Origin: Prevotella amnii DSM 23384 = JCM 14753
GTDB taxonomy: Bacteria > Bacteroidota > Bacteroidia > Bacteroidales > Bacteroidaceae
Assembly (NCBI RefSeq): GCF_000378745.1
Contig: NZ_KB905285.1
Span: 1-36,377, forward strand
Reading direction: 5' to 3'
Length of the DNA: 36,377 nt
The notes beneath the pieces were generated by a model. The model saw nothing but the letters and a program-made list of their open reading frames with translations, was not told the origin of the DNA and did no database searches. The stretch's first letter is position 1. Each line of letters opens with the position of its first letter. Shown here in pieces: positions 1 to 8,742 of the stretch. The translations under genes were made by a program, and so were the position numbers.

Positions 1-197
1 TCAAGTTCGCGCAGAGAATCAAAGTGTTTGAGTATGCCGAACAGCATTACGACGAGATGTTGGTAGCCGTCAAAACGCTTCACGTAAGCCTCGCTTCCTT
101 TCGTTTCGTGGCTTATTTGAAGAATTTTCTCTTTGTCGAGTAACTTTAATACTTGACTATAGACCGGCTGTCCGGTAAAATGACTATCTTTGCTCAT
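1..197 (-). CDS. IS4-family (DUF4372) transposase, N-terminal fragment cut by the window edge
   Basis: The minus strand reads from an ATG at 197 to the left edge without a stop, giving 65 codons that begin MSKDSHFTGQPVYSQVLKLL and continue with YVKRFDGYQHLVVMLFGILK. The FTGQP start, the KRFD motif and the hydrophobic stretch before FDSLRE are typical of the DUF4372 N-terminal domain of IS4-family transposases. This part is the DNA-binding region; the DDE catalytic domain would lie to the left, outside the window. The terminal inverted repeat ends at 303, about 106 bases upstream of the ATG, which suits the 5' end of an insertion sequence. The family call is from recognition of the residues, not from a search. 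Whether the full element is intact cannot be seen. Confidence 0.82.
   Translation of the reverse strand, partial: MSKDSHFTGQPVYSQVLKLLDKEKILQISHETKGSEAYVKRFDGYQHLVVMLFGILKHFDSLREL
167..180 (+). repeat. Internal inverted copy of the IS4 terminal repeat inside the transposase gene
   Basis: GCTGTCCGGTAAAA at 167-180 matches the first 14 bases of the element's terminal repeat (read inward from 303) but points the other way. It encodes roughly the FTGQP codons (7-11) of the transposase. The identity is seen directly. A role as a transposase binding or autoregulation site is inference. Confidence 0.7.
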
Positions 198-236
198 GGT
201 TATATTTATTATATTGCAAAAACAAAAATAACCAAA

Positions 237-268
237 AGGGCTGATACCTCGTGAAAAGTGTCAGCCCT
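237..268 (-). terminator. Hairpin between IS4 end and transposase start
   Basis: AGGGCTGATAC (237-247) pairs with 258-268 over 11 positions, including one G-T wobble, around a 10-base loop. Read on the transposase strand the stem is followed by TTTTGG. Such hairpins just inside insertion sequences commonly stop outside transcription from reaching the transposase. That role is inferred here from position and shape. Confidence 0.55.
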
Positions 269-284
269 AATTTATTTTGTTTGA

Positions 285-303
285 AAAAGTTTTACCGGAC
301 AGC
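285..303 (-). repeat. IS4 terminal inverted repeat (element extends left)
   Basis: Read inward (minus strand from 303) the sequence is GCTGTCCGGTAAAACTTTT. The same 19 bases occur in opposite orientation at 35584-35602 near the right edge. It lies upstream of the IS4 transposase start and marks where mobile DNA ends and chromosome begins (about base 304). No target-site duplication can be checked because the other end of this copy is outside the window. Confidence 0.75.
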
Positions 304-444
304 AATAATATCAAATAAATAAGTCAAACACAATTAAACATTTAAAAAGATACAAAACAAGAAGGTTAAAATAGTGTGTAGTTTATTCTTTAAAACCGAA
401 TTCATTGCTATATAAAACAAATTATATGGCAAATTTTATCAAAT

Positions 445-1878
445 CTATTTTACTATAGTTGTCTTTTTACTAAATAACCATAATCCTAAAAAGGTAAAAG
501 TACCATTTATCATAAGTAATTCGTACCCAAATTTATAACTTGTAAAGCTTTCTATAAAAGTAGATAGTATATAACAAAGCAAAGGAGATATTATTGCAAT
601 AAATGGAGATAGCTTATCTTTCACTGTTCGTTTTGTAAATAATCCAAATGCAAAGAAGCCTAATAAAGGACCATAGGTATAAGATACAAGTGTATAAATA
701 GCATCAAGTAAATTCGTAGAATTAAACCAACGAAAAAGTAATATAAAGCCTATAAAACAAAGTGCCATAACTAAATGTACACGCTTCCTTAAACTTTCAT
801 CATTATCCCTATTTTTAATATCTACACAATAAATAGTTGTTAGCGATGTTAAAGCTGAATCGGCACTAGAAAAACAAGCTGCTACAATCCCTATAGTAAA
901 AAACACCATGACCCAATTACCTAATAATCCACCAGCTGTAGCTTTTAACATTAACTCATCTGTAGTAGAAGATGGAATGGCTAAATGCATATAATTATAA
1001 AAAAACATCAATAGAATACCCAGTGCTAAAAATAAAAGATTAGCAGGAATAAAAGCTAAACCATAACTACACATATCCTTTTTGGCATCATGAAGATCCT
1101 TACAAGTAAGATTTTTTTGCATCATATCTTGATCTAAACCTGTCATAACAATAACTATAAAAATACCACTTAAAAATTGTTTCCAGAAATTTTGCCCCGA
1201 TAGACTATCATTAAAAACAAAAACACGGGAATGAGGGTCATTTATTATTTTATTAATAGCTTCAAATAAAGAGAGGTCTAATACTCCTAATACCTTATAA
1301 ATAATAAGAAATAAAGCTATAAACATACATAGCGTTTGAAAAGTATCTGTATAAACTAAAGTATGGATACCACTCCTTTTAGTATATAGCCATATTAATA
1401 GTACTAAAAAAGCTACTGTGAAAACAAAAGGTATATGATAATTATCAAGAACATATCTTTGTAAAATAATGCAAACTACATAAAATCTTACAGCGGCACT
1501 ACTCATCTTTGATAAAATAAAAAAACTTGAACTTGTTTTATAAGTATATTTTCCAAGCCGCTTTTCGATATAAGTATATATACTTGTAACTTTTAACCTA
1601 AAATATATAGGCAATAGAACAAAAGCTACAACAATATAACCAATCACAAAGCCTAAACAAGTTTGCAAATATGTCATATTATTAGATAACACCATACCAG
1701 GAACACTCACAAAAGTAACACCTGAAATACTTGCCCCTATCATACCAAAAGCTACTAAATACCATGGGGATTTTTGGTTTGCTTTAAAAAAAGTAGCATT
1801 ATCAGACCGTTTGCTTGTTAACTTACTAACACAAAAGAGTATTAGAAAATAAGAAATAATAGTTATAACTATAATCAT
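445..1878 (-). CDS. Sodium:solute symporter family (SSS/SLC5) transporter
   Basis: A 477-residue, strongly hydrophobic protein with about 13 membrane spans, the usual size and pattern for the SSS family. These inner-membrane transporters couple Na+ entry to uptake of sugars, amino acids, vitamins or sialic acid. Family features visible are the GASISGVTFVSVPG stretch near residues 48-61 (first helical break) and the SSADSALTSL motif near residues 335-345, which in this family helps form the second sodium site. The substrate cannot be read from the sequence. It is the last gene of a minus-strand run: its ATG at 1878 lies 21 bases after the ispH stop, so it is probably co-transcribed with ispH and the macroglobulin gene. 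No strong hairpin was seen between its stop and the IS4 end at 303. Confidence 0.88.
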   Translation of the reverse strand: MIIVITIISYFLILFCVSKLTSKRSDNATFFKANQKSPWYLVAFGMIGASISGVTFVSVPGMVLSNNMTYLQTCLGFVIGYIVVAFVLLPIYFRLKVTSIYTYIEKRLGKYTYKTSSSFFILSKMSSAAVRFYVVCIILQRYVLDNYHIPFVFTVAFLVLLIWLYTKRSGIHTLVYTDTFQTLCMFIALFLIIYKVLGVLDLSLFEAINKIINDPHSRVFVFNDSLSGQNFWKQFLSGIFIVIVMTGLDQDMMQKNLTCKDLHDAKKDMCSYGLAFIPANLLFLALGILLMFFYNYMHLAIPSSTTDELMLKATAGGLLGNWVMVFFTIGIVAACFSSADSALTSLTTIYCVDIKNRDNDESLRKRVHLVMALCFIGFILLFRWFNSTNLLDAIYTLVSYTYGPLLGFFAFGLFTKRTVKDKLSPFIAIISPLLCYILSTFIESFTSYKFGYELLMINGTFTFLGLWLFSKKTTIVK

Positions 1879-1899
1879 GTCATTAATAAATATTATTTA

Positions 1900-2823
1900 T
1901 TAAACTTTACGAAGTATTTCATCTCTACATTCCTCCATTAACCATTTAGGAGTACTAGTTGCTCCACAAATTCCTACAGTTTTTGCATCTATAAACCAAT
2001 CCATATTTATTTCATCTGCACTCTCTACTTGATAAGAATGTGGATTAACTGCTAAACATTCATGAAAAAGAACCTTTCCATTAGAACTTTTTTTACCTGC
2101 AACAAAAATAATAACATCATGGCGTGTAGCAAAGATAGATATATTTGGCATACGATTAGCTACTTGTCTACATATTGTATCAAAACTTTGAAATTGTGCT
2201 GTTGGACTGATATGAGACTGTATATAATCTATAATTTTATGAAACTCATCAAGGCTCTTTGTTGTTTGTGAATAAAGGTATATGTTCTTTGTAAAATTTA
2301 GTTTCTTTACATCTTCAAATTTCTCTATAATAAGAGCTTCGCTTTTAGTTTGTCCTACAAGTCCTAAAACCTCTGCATGACCATTCTTACCAAAAATTAC
2401 TATTTGTGAGTCTTCTTGAGTAGTTTTAGGTTCTAACCTCTTGTTTTGATTTTCTATAATAGGTGTTAATTTACCATCTACTTTACTTTCATATTGTTTT
2501 TTTATACGACGCTGTAAAGCTAATACAACAGGACAAGTAGCATCTATTATTTCTATGTTATTACGTTTAGCTAAAGCATAAGTTTCTGGAGGTTCACCAT
2601 GAGCACGAAGTAACACTTTAACATTATAGAGATCTTTCATTTGCTCATGATTGATAGTTATTAATCCATTTTTCTCTAATCTCTCTACTTCCATGGAATT
2701 ATGTACAATGTCGCCTAAGCAATAAAGAGCATTACCTTTAGCTAATTCCTCTTCTGCTTTCTTTATAGCTGTAGTTACGCCAAAACAAAATCCACTACCA
2801 TTGTCTATTTCTATTTGTAACAT
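1900..2823 (-). CDS. ispH: 4-hydroxy-3-methylbut-2-enyl diphosphate reductase
   Basis: IspH (LytB) performs the last step of the MEP isoprenoid pathway, reducing HMBPP to IPP and DMAPP with a [4Fe-4S] cluster. The three cluster cysteines are visible: C13 in GFCFGV, C97 in DATCPVV and C218 in DTICRQVANR. Substrate-pocket residues also appear: H41 (IVHNS), H75 (RAHGEPP), H149 and E151 (GHAEVLGLVGQT), and SQTT at 185-188. At 307 residues it is a little longer than the roughly 285-290 usual for the family, because of an extra lysine/glutamate-rich segment at about 113-139, just before the GKNGHAEV strand. It lies 20 bases after the macroglobulin gene and 21 before the symporter, so it is probably the middle gene of an operon. 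The start ATG at 2823 sits next to the conserved N-terminus. Confidence 0.95.
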   Translation of the reverse strand: MLQIEIDNGSGFCFGVTTAIKKAEEELAKGNALYCLGDIVHNSMEVERLEKNGLITINHEQMKDLYNVKVLLRAHGEPPETYALAKRNNIEIIDATCPVVLALQRRIKKQYESKVDGKLTPIIENQNKRLEPKTTQEDSQIVIFGKNGHAEVLGLVGQTKSEALIIEKFEDVKKLNFTKNIYLYSQTTKSLDEFHKIIDYIQSHISPTAQFQSFDTICRQVANRMPNISIFATRHDVIIFVAGKKSSNGKVLFHECLAVNPHSYQVESADEINMDWFIDAKTVGICGATSTPKWLMEECRDEILRKV

Positions 2824-2843
2824 TTAAACGCGTAATTAATAAT

Positions 2844-5800
2844 TTATCGATTAATGTCAAATTTAATTATAGGTGAGTTTCCACAATACTCTGGTGAATA
2901 TGCACTTTGTATAGTACATATACCTGTATTATAACTACCTTTTCTATCTATATAATAATCTGTTTCCACTATATGCTTACCTTTTGTAAGTTTATTAAAA
3001 TAATAATTAGTGCTATTATTGTTAGGTGTTACATAACACATACCATAATAACTACTCAACTGATTTATTGCTGCTAAACAAGCTGCACGCTTATCAATAA
3101 TTTGAACAAAATCAAAATCACGTGAAGCTGTTATTGTTAATCGTACACGTATCTTATCACCAACTTTTAAAGATTTAGTTTGAAGAATATTATTATGTTC
3201 ATCTAAAATCTCACGTTGTATAGTCATTCCCATAGATCTTTCTTTTATATCTACTACTTCTTGTGAAAACTGTGCATATACTCCTCCAAAACTAATACCC
3301 TTATTTTGCTTTTCTATTCTTAAACTTTTTGGACATGAAGATATAGGAACAGTTACTTTTACATACCCTTTCCCTGCTATTTCTTTAGGCTTGTTCAATA
3401 CTTTTCCATCAAGTTTAAACATAGCGGAAACATTGTCTTCCATATTCCACTTCCCATTGCTCATAAAAGCCCAAATAGCATTAATGGTATTAATAGGAGT
3501 ATTCCACATTTGTGTACGCTTCTCTTGAAGTAGCCATCTCTGCATCTCCTGAATATAACTATCATTTGGAGAAAGTCTCTTTAAAGCTTCTATAGCTGCT
3601 ACCTCTGTAGGAATTTTATAATTCCTCCATGAGTAATAAGCATTTTTACTATCGAAATATCTACCCATATCTTTCGTATATACCGTATATTCCTTTATAC
3701 TTTGCAAATATTCATTAGCTTTTTGGATTCTTCCATACATGCTAAAAATAATAGCAATGTTAGCCTTTCCATAAACAGTTAGGTTGGTGGACTTCTTAGA
3801 TAATCTATTAAGTAAATAGGTTATGTTTGATGTTATTGGGCGTTTAGCTAATGCGCTGGCATAAATATAATCGCAAAGGTCATCACTTATGAAGAACAAT
3901 TTATGGTCTTTCTTATCTGTACGCTGCATCTCTTTTACCTCTTTTCCTACCTCACGATCAAGATAGGCAAAAGCGTTTTTTAACAACAAAGCTGTTTCTT
4001 GATTGGTAAAAGCCTCTTTCCCCATTAAGATTTGTAGGCGAATAAGCTCTTTTACTATATAAACTGTCATATAAATGCTGCCTTTCATACCTGCAAACCA
4101 AGAGAAAGAGCCATCTTTATTCTGTAGCTTATATAACTGAGCAATATAGCTTTGCTGCTTATGCTGCAAAGCATTCTCATCAAAAAAATTTACTAACATT
4201 TGCTTTTGCTCACTTTCCTCTTCTGCATTCAGTACCCATGGGGTCTCATTTAACACTAACTTCTTCAGTGTTTCATTCTTCTCTAGATTTGAAGTAAGAG
4301 CCTTATCTTTATCTATTTCTTGTTTCCACAAATCTATTGTTTGCTTTATCTTTGGCGATTGCATTATGATATGCTTACCTAAAGCATTAACATAATAAGC
4401 AGTCATCAGGCTAATAGCATCATCGCTATACACTTTAGACATATAAGGCAAAGCTTCAATCATAAGCCAAGATGGATTATTAGTATATTCGATGGTTAGT
4501 TTTGCATCGCTTAATTTCTTTTTAGGATATAACTTATCAAGCTCTACCTGCTCTATATTATTACCAATCATTGTAATGGGATAAGTGTTAATAACATACT
4601 CTTTATTAGGCAAAACAGGAAGATACTGCTGCTCTCCATCTGAGAATCCATCTGCTTCTACAGTGATACGAACAATTAATAAAGTATAGTTTGCTAATTT
4701 TTTCTTTGAAAAACGCTCTATAGCATCATCATTAATTTCAAATGATACCGAAGTAGTATTATCTGCTTTTATGCTAACTTGCCGAGATGCGGTATAAATA
4801 GCTTGCCCCGTAACAGGATCTATTAATGAGAGAACAGCCTTTGTTTGTAATGCTTTCTCTACTCTTTTCACTATACGTGCAGATATTATAGCCTTATCTC
4901 CTACACGCAAAAAACGTGGTAAATTTGGCTGTATCATTAAAGATTTTGAGACAACAACCTCATCGGTAAGCAAGCCATTGTTCATCTCCTTATCATGAGC
5001 AAAGCCCATAAAGCGCCATGTTGTCAAGCTCTCTGGTAAAGTAAAGTGTATGCTTACATTACCATTCTTATCAGTAACTAACTGAGGATAGAAGAAAGTA
5101 GTTTCATTTAAATTCTTTCTGAACAGCACAGGAGCTTTACCATTACTATCCTTTTCAGCAACATTAGTATCTGTAAAGCCTTTTATTTCTTTCTTTATAA
5201 CAGGGGCTGTAAATTTCACAGTACCTCTACTACGTCCTACTGGTGCTACCTCATCATAAACCGATTCTAAAGATAGTTTTTCACACATAAAAATATCTGG
5301 ATAAGACCTTTCAAACGCTGATAGATACTTTTGATTAAATGCTGCCAAGCTTATCTTTGGGACATTAATAGTTGCAACTCTCTTATTTGCAATAATATAA
5401 GATGTATTATAATCTGAAGAAAACCAATTAACATATGGCATAGTAAGACTTATTTCTGGTAACTTATGCCATGAGTTATCTAATATCTGATCAAGACTTT
5501 TATCATACAAAGTTGCCATTAACTGTGCATTCGCGGGCGTCCCATCTGGACGGGTTACTGATAAAGTCCACTCTTCTTTATGACCAGGAGTGAGCTTGTT
5601 CCTAAAAGTTTTCCATTTTAAAGTCAGTGTCTTATCTGGTATTGGACGCATAATAGTAGCACTATGTTCATATACCTTTGCATCTTTTACCCAAATATAA
5701 TGGAGAAATAAGCCATTTTCATATTCTGGTTTATAAGTAAAGGCACGCGTATTATTGGCATTCGATTGGTCAAAATATCCTTGTTCTATCAATTTATTTC

Positions 5801-8396
5801 CTGCAAAGATAGAATAAAGAACGTGTACATCTTTATCGGTAGATCCTACTTGCACATACACAGGCGATCCATCATGCGGAAAACTACTATCACTTACATA
5901 AAACCAATCGTGTGTATCTTCTACAGGACGCTTATCCTTTAGAGAAAAAACGACAAAATCTTTATTTAATGTATCTGCTCCACAGATAGCATGTAGGCGA
6001 TAGATACCAGAAGAAAGCCCCTTTACTTTCACAGTCTCATTAGTCTTTATCGTAGTATAATTATCAAAACTGCTTGTTTTTTGCTGCTTGCTATCTTTCG
6101 GGAGAATAATATATCGAGCCGTGCTTTCTATCCTTTCCCCTGCCGCATTAAGATAATTTAGCTTGAAAGATAACGCATAAGTATCAACTACTTGCTTTGG
6201 AATATCGCAAGTAAAAGCAGTAGCTTTAGTAGAAATAGGAAAACTCTGCTCTACTTCTTGACTTTCTCCTGTCTGATCAGTAACAGTTGCACTGATCTCA
6301 AAGGTATAGTAATTGGCATCTACACGCATTCCTCTTACTATTTTATCCATTACATTCTTAGGTAATATGAAAGGTACTTTTACCTCAAAACAGCCATTTG
6401 CATCAGTAGTAACTTTACCTCTGCTTAGCACTTGAGCTTCATTATCGCTATTACCCCAATACCACCAAATGGCCTTCTTTCGTAACACTTTATAAGAGAC
6501 TTTAGCACCTTGTAAGCTTACACCTGCATAAGTTTTAGCATAACCTTTTAATGTAATGGTATCACCTGGAGCATACTTTTCTTTATAATCCTCAAAACCT
6601 ACTTTAAAAGTTGGACGCTTATACTCCTCTACACGAATAGTAGTTTCATAAGTTCTATTGCCATCTACACTTATATAAAAACAGCCTGTCAAACCTTTTA
6701 TAGGTAAGATAAAATCGGTTGTAGCTGTGCCAAACTCATCTGTTATCACTTCTTTCTTGCTTATTTCACGATAATTAGCATCACGAAGCGACAAGCTAAA
6801 TTTATGATTAGGTATCACTTTACGCTTTAATCCCTCTAAGGAATCAGAATAGGCTACTATCGAAGTATGCACAATTTGTCCTGGACAATAAATAGCACGG
6901 TCTGTCATAAGAAGATATTTATTACCAGCAGAATTGCTCTTAGAATAATAAAAAGAAGGTAATACCCATGCTTTACAAAAGCCTTTATCTGTTGATGTTG
7001 ATACATAGGTATATCCACACGCTGCTTTTTTATTAGTTATATAGAAAGCTTCTCCTTTCTTATCTGTCAGAAGGGTTATTTTAGGAGTACTTCTTTTTTC
7101 ATAAACATCACCAAACAACTTTATCTTTGCCCCTTCTACAGGTTGCCCACTGACAGCATCTACTACCACATACCGATATTTATTATTAGCCTGTTTCTCT
7201 GCAAGTAATACCAGATTACTTACATAAAGTAGCTCTTCCTTTGCAGAAATTTTTGCTGATGGCGAAGAAATCCTAACAATATACACCCCAGGAGATAACT
7301 TAGGAAAAAGAACAGAGTCCTCAAAGTTTTCATAAGCTGGACGTAATACAGTATACTGTCGCTTAATGGTAATCGCACTTTTAGGAACAATTTTCTTTGC
7401 ATAATACTCCATATTTTTTTTATCTATATCTGTATTATAGGTTTCTCCGGTAAGTGTCGTTTTAATAATATCTATCTTAAGATCGCATACATTACGCAAA
7501 CTAATCTTAACATATTGCCCCTGAGGACGAGTATAAGTGTTAATAGGAATATCATTTGTTTCTATTTTAGAGCTCTGCAAATTATGGAGGACTGCTCTAA
7601 AATAATTTATTCCTTTCCAAGACGCATATTTCTTAAGAGCATTTTGTACAAAATCGAAACGTTCTTTATCTGTTGTTTCATTAGAAAAGTTTTCGTACTT
7701 TACTTTTGCCAGTTCGCCTGCTATGTCCAAATCACCATACTTTGTAAGTAAGGAATCTACATCTTCTACTATATCTTCATCTTTTTCTAAAGCTTTAAAT
7801 GCCGCATAACAAGCAGCTGAACGATTATTATGAGCCAGATAATACTTTTCTAACTCATGATAAGCCTCTGCTTCAAAACCTACTACATGTAAAAGATCAT
7901 TATTAAAAATATTATCATCAGCACCTTTTTTTATAAAAGGAATGAAATTTTCTAATTTCTCCCTACCAAGCAAATCTTTATAAGCCATTGCTTTGTCAAA
8001 ATATACCTTTGCTAAAGCTTTGTTATCCTCATCGCTTCGTGTGATATTGTTCTGCTCTATCTTACCTATTGCACAATAATATATAGCTGCAAGCACCTTA
8101 TCACTCTTTTCTGCTTGCAAGGCAAAAGACTTAATACGAGCAAGCTCTTTCTCTAATGAATCAGGAGATAACTTTATTTTCGTTCCTGTTAAGAAGAGCT
8201 CTGCTGCTAAAAGATTACCATAGCTCTTTTCCTTTTTGGCTTTTATTGCAATTTCCTCAAGTTTCTTTATCTGTGTTTTAGGAAAATCTTTTTCCATAGC
8301 AATATCTACCTGTTTCCAAAGCGAGCTATAGCCTTGTGCATATGTAATATTCGATAATATTAAAGTAAAAATAAATATACTAATTATTCGTTTCAT
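2844..8396 (-). CDS. Alpha-2-macroglobulin family protein (MG2/A2M domains), exported
   Basis: A 1850-residue protein with a signal peptide (MKRIISIFIFTLILSNITYA, cleavage probably after residue 20). An N-terminal helical part is followed by beta-sandwich modules. Near residue 497 is TDRAIYCPGQIVHTS, the hallmark of the MG2 domain. Near 1095-1190 the A2M domain is marked by FTLPESLTTWRFMGFAHD. A C-terminal alpha/alpha region follows, with DGSFSWFAG near 1430. Bacterial homologues (YfaS-like) are large periplasmic or surface-tethered proteins thought to trap proteases or support the envelope. The CxEQ thioester is missing: the matching region reads PYMSKVYSDDAISLMTAYY. It therefore belongs to the thioester-less group and cannot bind targets covalently in the classical way. 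It is the first gene of the putative operon with ispH and the symporter. The cellular location is inferred. Confidence 0.88.
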   Translation of the reverse strand: MKRIISIFIFTLILSNITYAQGYSSLWKQVDIAMEKDFPKTQIKKLEEIAIKAKKEKSYGNLLAAELFLTGTKIKLSPDSLEKELARIKSFALQAEKSDKVLAAIYYCAIGKIEQNNITRSDEDNKALAKVYFDKAMAYKDLLGREKLENFIPFIKKGADDNIFNNDLLHVVGFEAEAYHELEKYYLAHNNRSAACYAAFKALEKDEDIVEDVDSLLTKYGDLDIAGELAKVKYENFSNETTDKERFDFVQNALKKYASWKGINYFRAVLHNLQSSKIETNDIPINTYTRPQGQYVKISLRNVCDLKIDIIKTTLTGETYNTDIDKKNMEYYAKKIVPKSAITIKRQYTVLRPAYENFEDSVLFPKLSPGVYIVRISSPSAKISAKEELLYVSNLVLLAEKQANNKYRYVVVDAVSGQPVEGAKIKLFGDVYEKRSTPKITLLTDKKGEAFYITNKKAACGYTYVSTSTDKGFCKAWVLPSFYYSKSNSAGNKYLLMTDRAIYCPGQIVHTSIVAYSDSLEGLKRKVIPNHKFSLSLRDANYREISKKEVITDEFGTATTDFILPIKGLTGCFYISVDGNRTYETTIRVEEYKRPTFKVGFEDYKEKYAPGDTITLKGYAKTYAGVSLQGAKVSYKVLRKKAIWWYWGNSDNEAQVLSRGKVTTDANGCFEVKVPFILPKNVMDKIVRGMRVDANYYTFEISATVTDQTGESQEVEQSFPISTKATAFTCDIPKQVVDTYALSFKLNYLNAAGERIESTARYIILPKDSKQQKTSSFDNYTTIKTNETVKVKGLSSGIYRLHAICGADTLNKDFVVFSLKDKRPVEDTHDWFYVSDSSFPHDGSPVYVQVGSTDKDVHVLYSIFAGNKLIEQGYFDQSNANNTRAFTYKPEYENGLFLHYIWVKDAKVYEHSATIMRPIPDKTLTLKWKTFRNKLTPGHKEEWTLSVTRPDGTPANAQLMATLYDKSLDQILDNSWHKLPEISLTMPYVNWFSSDYNTSYIIANKRVATINVPKISLAAFNQKYLSAFERSYPDIFMCEKLSLESVYDEVAPVGRSRGTVKFTAPVIKKEIKGFTDTNVAEKDSNGKAPVLFRKNLNETTFFYPQLVTDKNGNVSIHFTLPESLTTWRFMGFAHDKEMNNGLLTDEVVVSKSLMIQPNLPRFLRVGDKAIISARIVKRVEKALQTKAVLSLIDPVTGQAIYTASRQVSIKADNTTSVSFEINDDAIERFSKKKLANYTLLIVRITVEADGFSDGEQQYLPVLPNKEYVINTYPITMIGNNIEQVELDKLYPKKKLSDAKLTIEYTNNPSWLMIEALPYMSKVYSDDAISLMTAYYVNALGKHIIMQSPKIKQTIDLWKQEIDKDKALTSNLEKNETLKKLVLNETPWVLNAEEESEQKQMLVNFFDENALQHKQQSYIAQLYKLQNKDGSFSWFAGMKGSIYMTVYIVKELIRLQILMGKEAFTNQETALLLKNAFAYLDREVGKEVKEMQRTDKKDHKLFFISDDLCDYIYASALAKRPITSNITYLLNRLSKKSTNLTVYGKANIAIIFSMYGRIQKANEYLQSIKEYTVYTKDMGRYFDSKNAYYSWRNYKIPTEVAAIEALKRLSPNDSYIQEMQRWLLQEKRTQMWNTPINTINAIWAFMSNGKWNMEDNVSAMFKLDGKVLNKPKEIAGKGYVKVTVPISSCPKSLRIEKQNKGISFGGVYAQFSQEVVDIKERSMGMTIQREILDEHNNILQTKSLKVGDKIRVRLTITASRDFDFVQIIDKRAACLAAINQLSSYYGMCYVTPNNNSTNYYFNKLTKGKHIVETDYYIDRKGSYNTGICTIQSAYSPEYCGNSPIIKFDINR

Positions 8397-8484
8397 TTAT
8401 TCTTTGTTTTTGTTTATACGCAAAAATTATCAAAGTCAGAGTAAAAAAGTTTACTCCTATTTGTAAGATGTTAACTATAACATG

Positions 8485-8492
8485 CAAAGATA
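8485..8492 (-). promoter_or_regulatory. Candidate -7 element for the macroglobulin-ispH-symporter operon
   Basis: CAAAGATA on the plus strand reads TATCTTTG on the minus strand, an exact match to the Bacteroidota -7 consensus TAnnTTTG. It lies 89 bases upstream of the macroglobulin ATG. No TTTG was found at the expected -33 distance, so the call rests on the -7 box alone. Confidence 0.4.
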
Positions 8493-8589
8493 TATAAATT
8501 AAAGATAACTCCATAACGATATAGCTTATAATTATAAGTGATTTAGATTTTTGCAATATTATAAACAGAAAAATAAAACTAAAATAAAC

Positions 8590-8627
8590 GTCATAATGAC
8601 ATATAACACATGTCATAGTGGCATATA
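8590..8627. repeat. Direct and inverted repeats upstream of clpB, possible operator
   Basis: GTCATAATGACATATA (8590-8605) and GTCATAGTGGCATATA (8612-8627) are direct repeats, 14 of 16 bases identical, with a 22-base period (about two helical turns). ATGACAT (8596-8602) and ATGTCAT (8610-8616) form a perfect 7-bp inverted repeat inside them. The arrangement is 116-153 bases upstream of clpB. Binding by a regulator is inference. Confidence 0.4.
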
Positions 8628-8727
8628 TAAAAGATCGGCACATAAATTGATCTTATGATAAACAGAACAATAAATATAATTAGAAAAGTATAAATACAAC
8701 CGCTATAAATTTATATAGAATGTAAAG

Positions 8728-8734
8728 AAAGGAG
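8728..8734 (+). promoter_or_regulatory. Strong Shine-Dalgarno site of clpB
   Basis: AAAGGAG lies 8 bases before the ATG at 8743. Most genes in this window, as in Bacteroidota generally, have only AT-rich leaders, so this clear site stands out. It also fixes the clpB start. Confidence 0.65.
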
Positions 8735-8742
8735 ATAAAAAT

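Larger units (their letters stand above)
8397..8742. other. Divergent intergenic region between the macroglobulin operon and clpB
   Basis: 346 bases without a credible gene. It holds a minus-strand -7 element at 8485-8492, a pair of direct repeats plus an inverted repeat at 8590-8627, and a strong ribosome binding site before clpB. A minus-strand open frame here (8380-8643) overlaps the macroglobulin start and the promoter element, so it was not accepted as a gene. Confidence 0.6.

Noticed and set aside
8380..8643. 87-codon minus-strand open frame upstream of the macroglobulin gene
   Set aside because: It overlaps the macroglobulin start, covers a promoter element and repeats, and has no family features.
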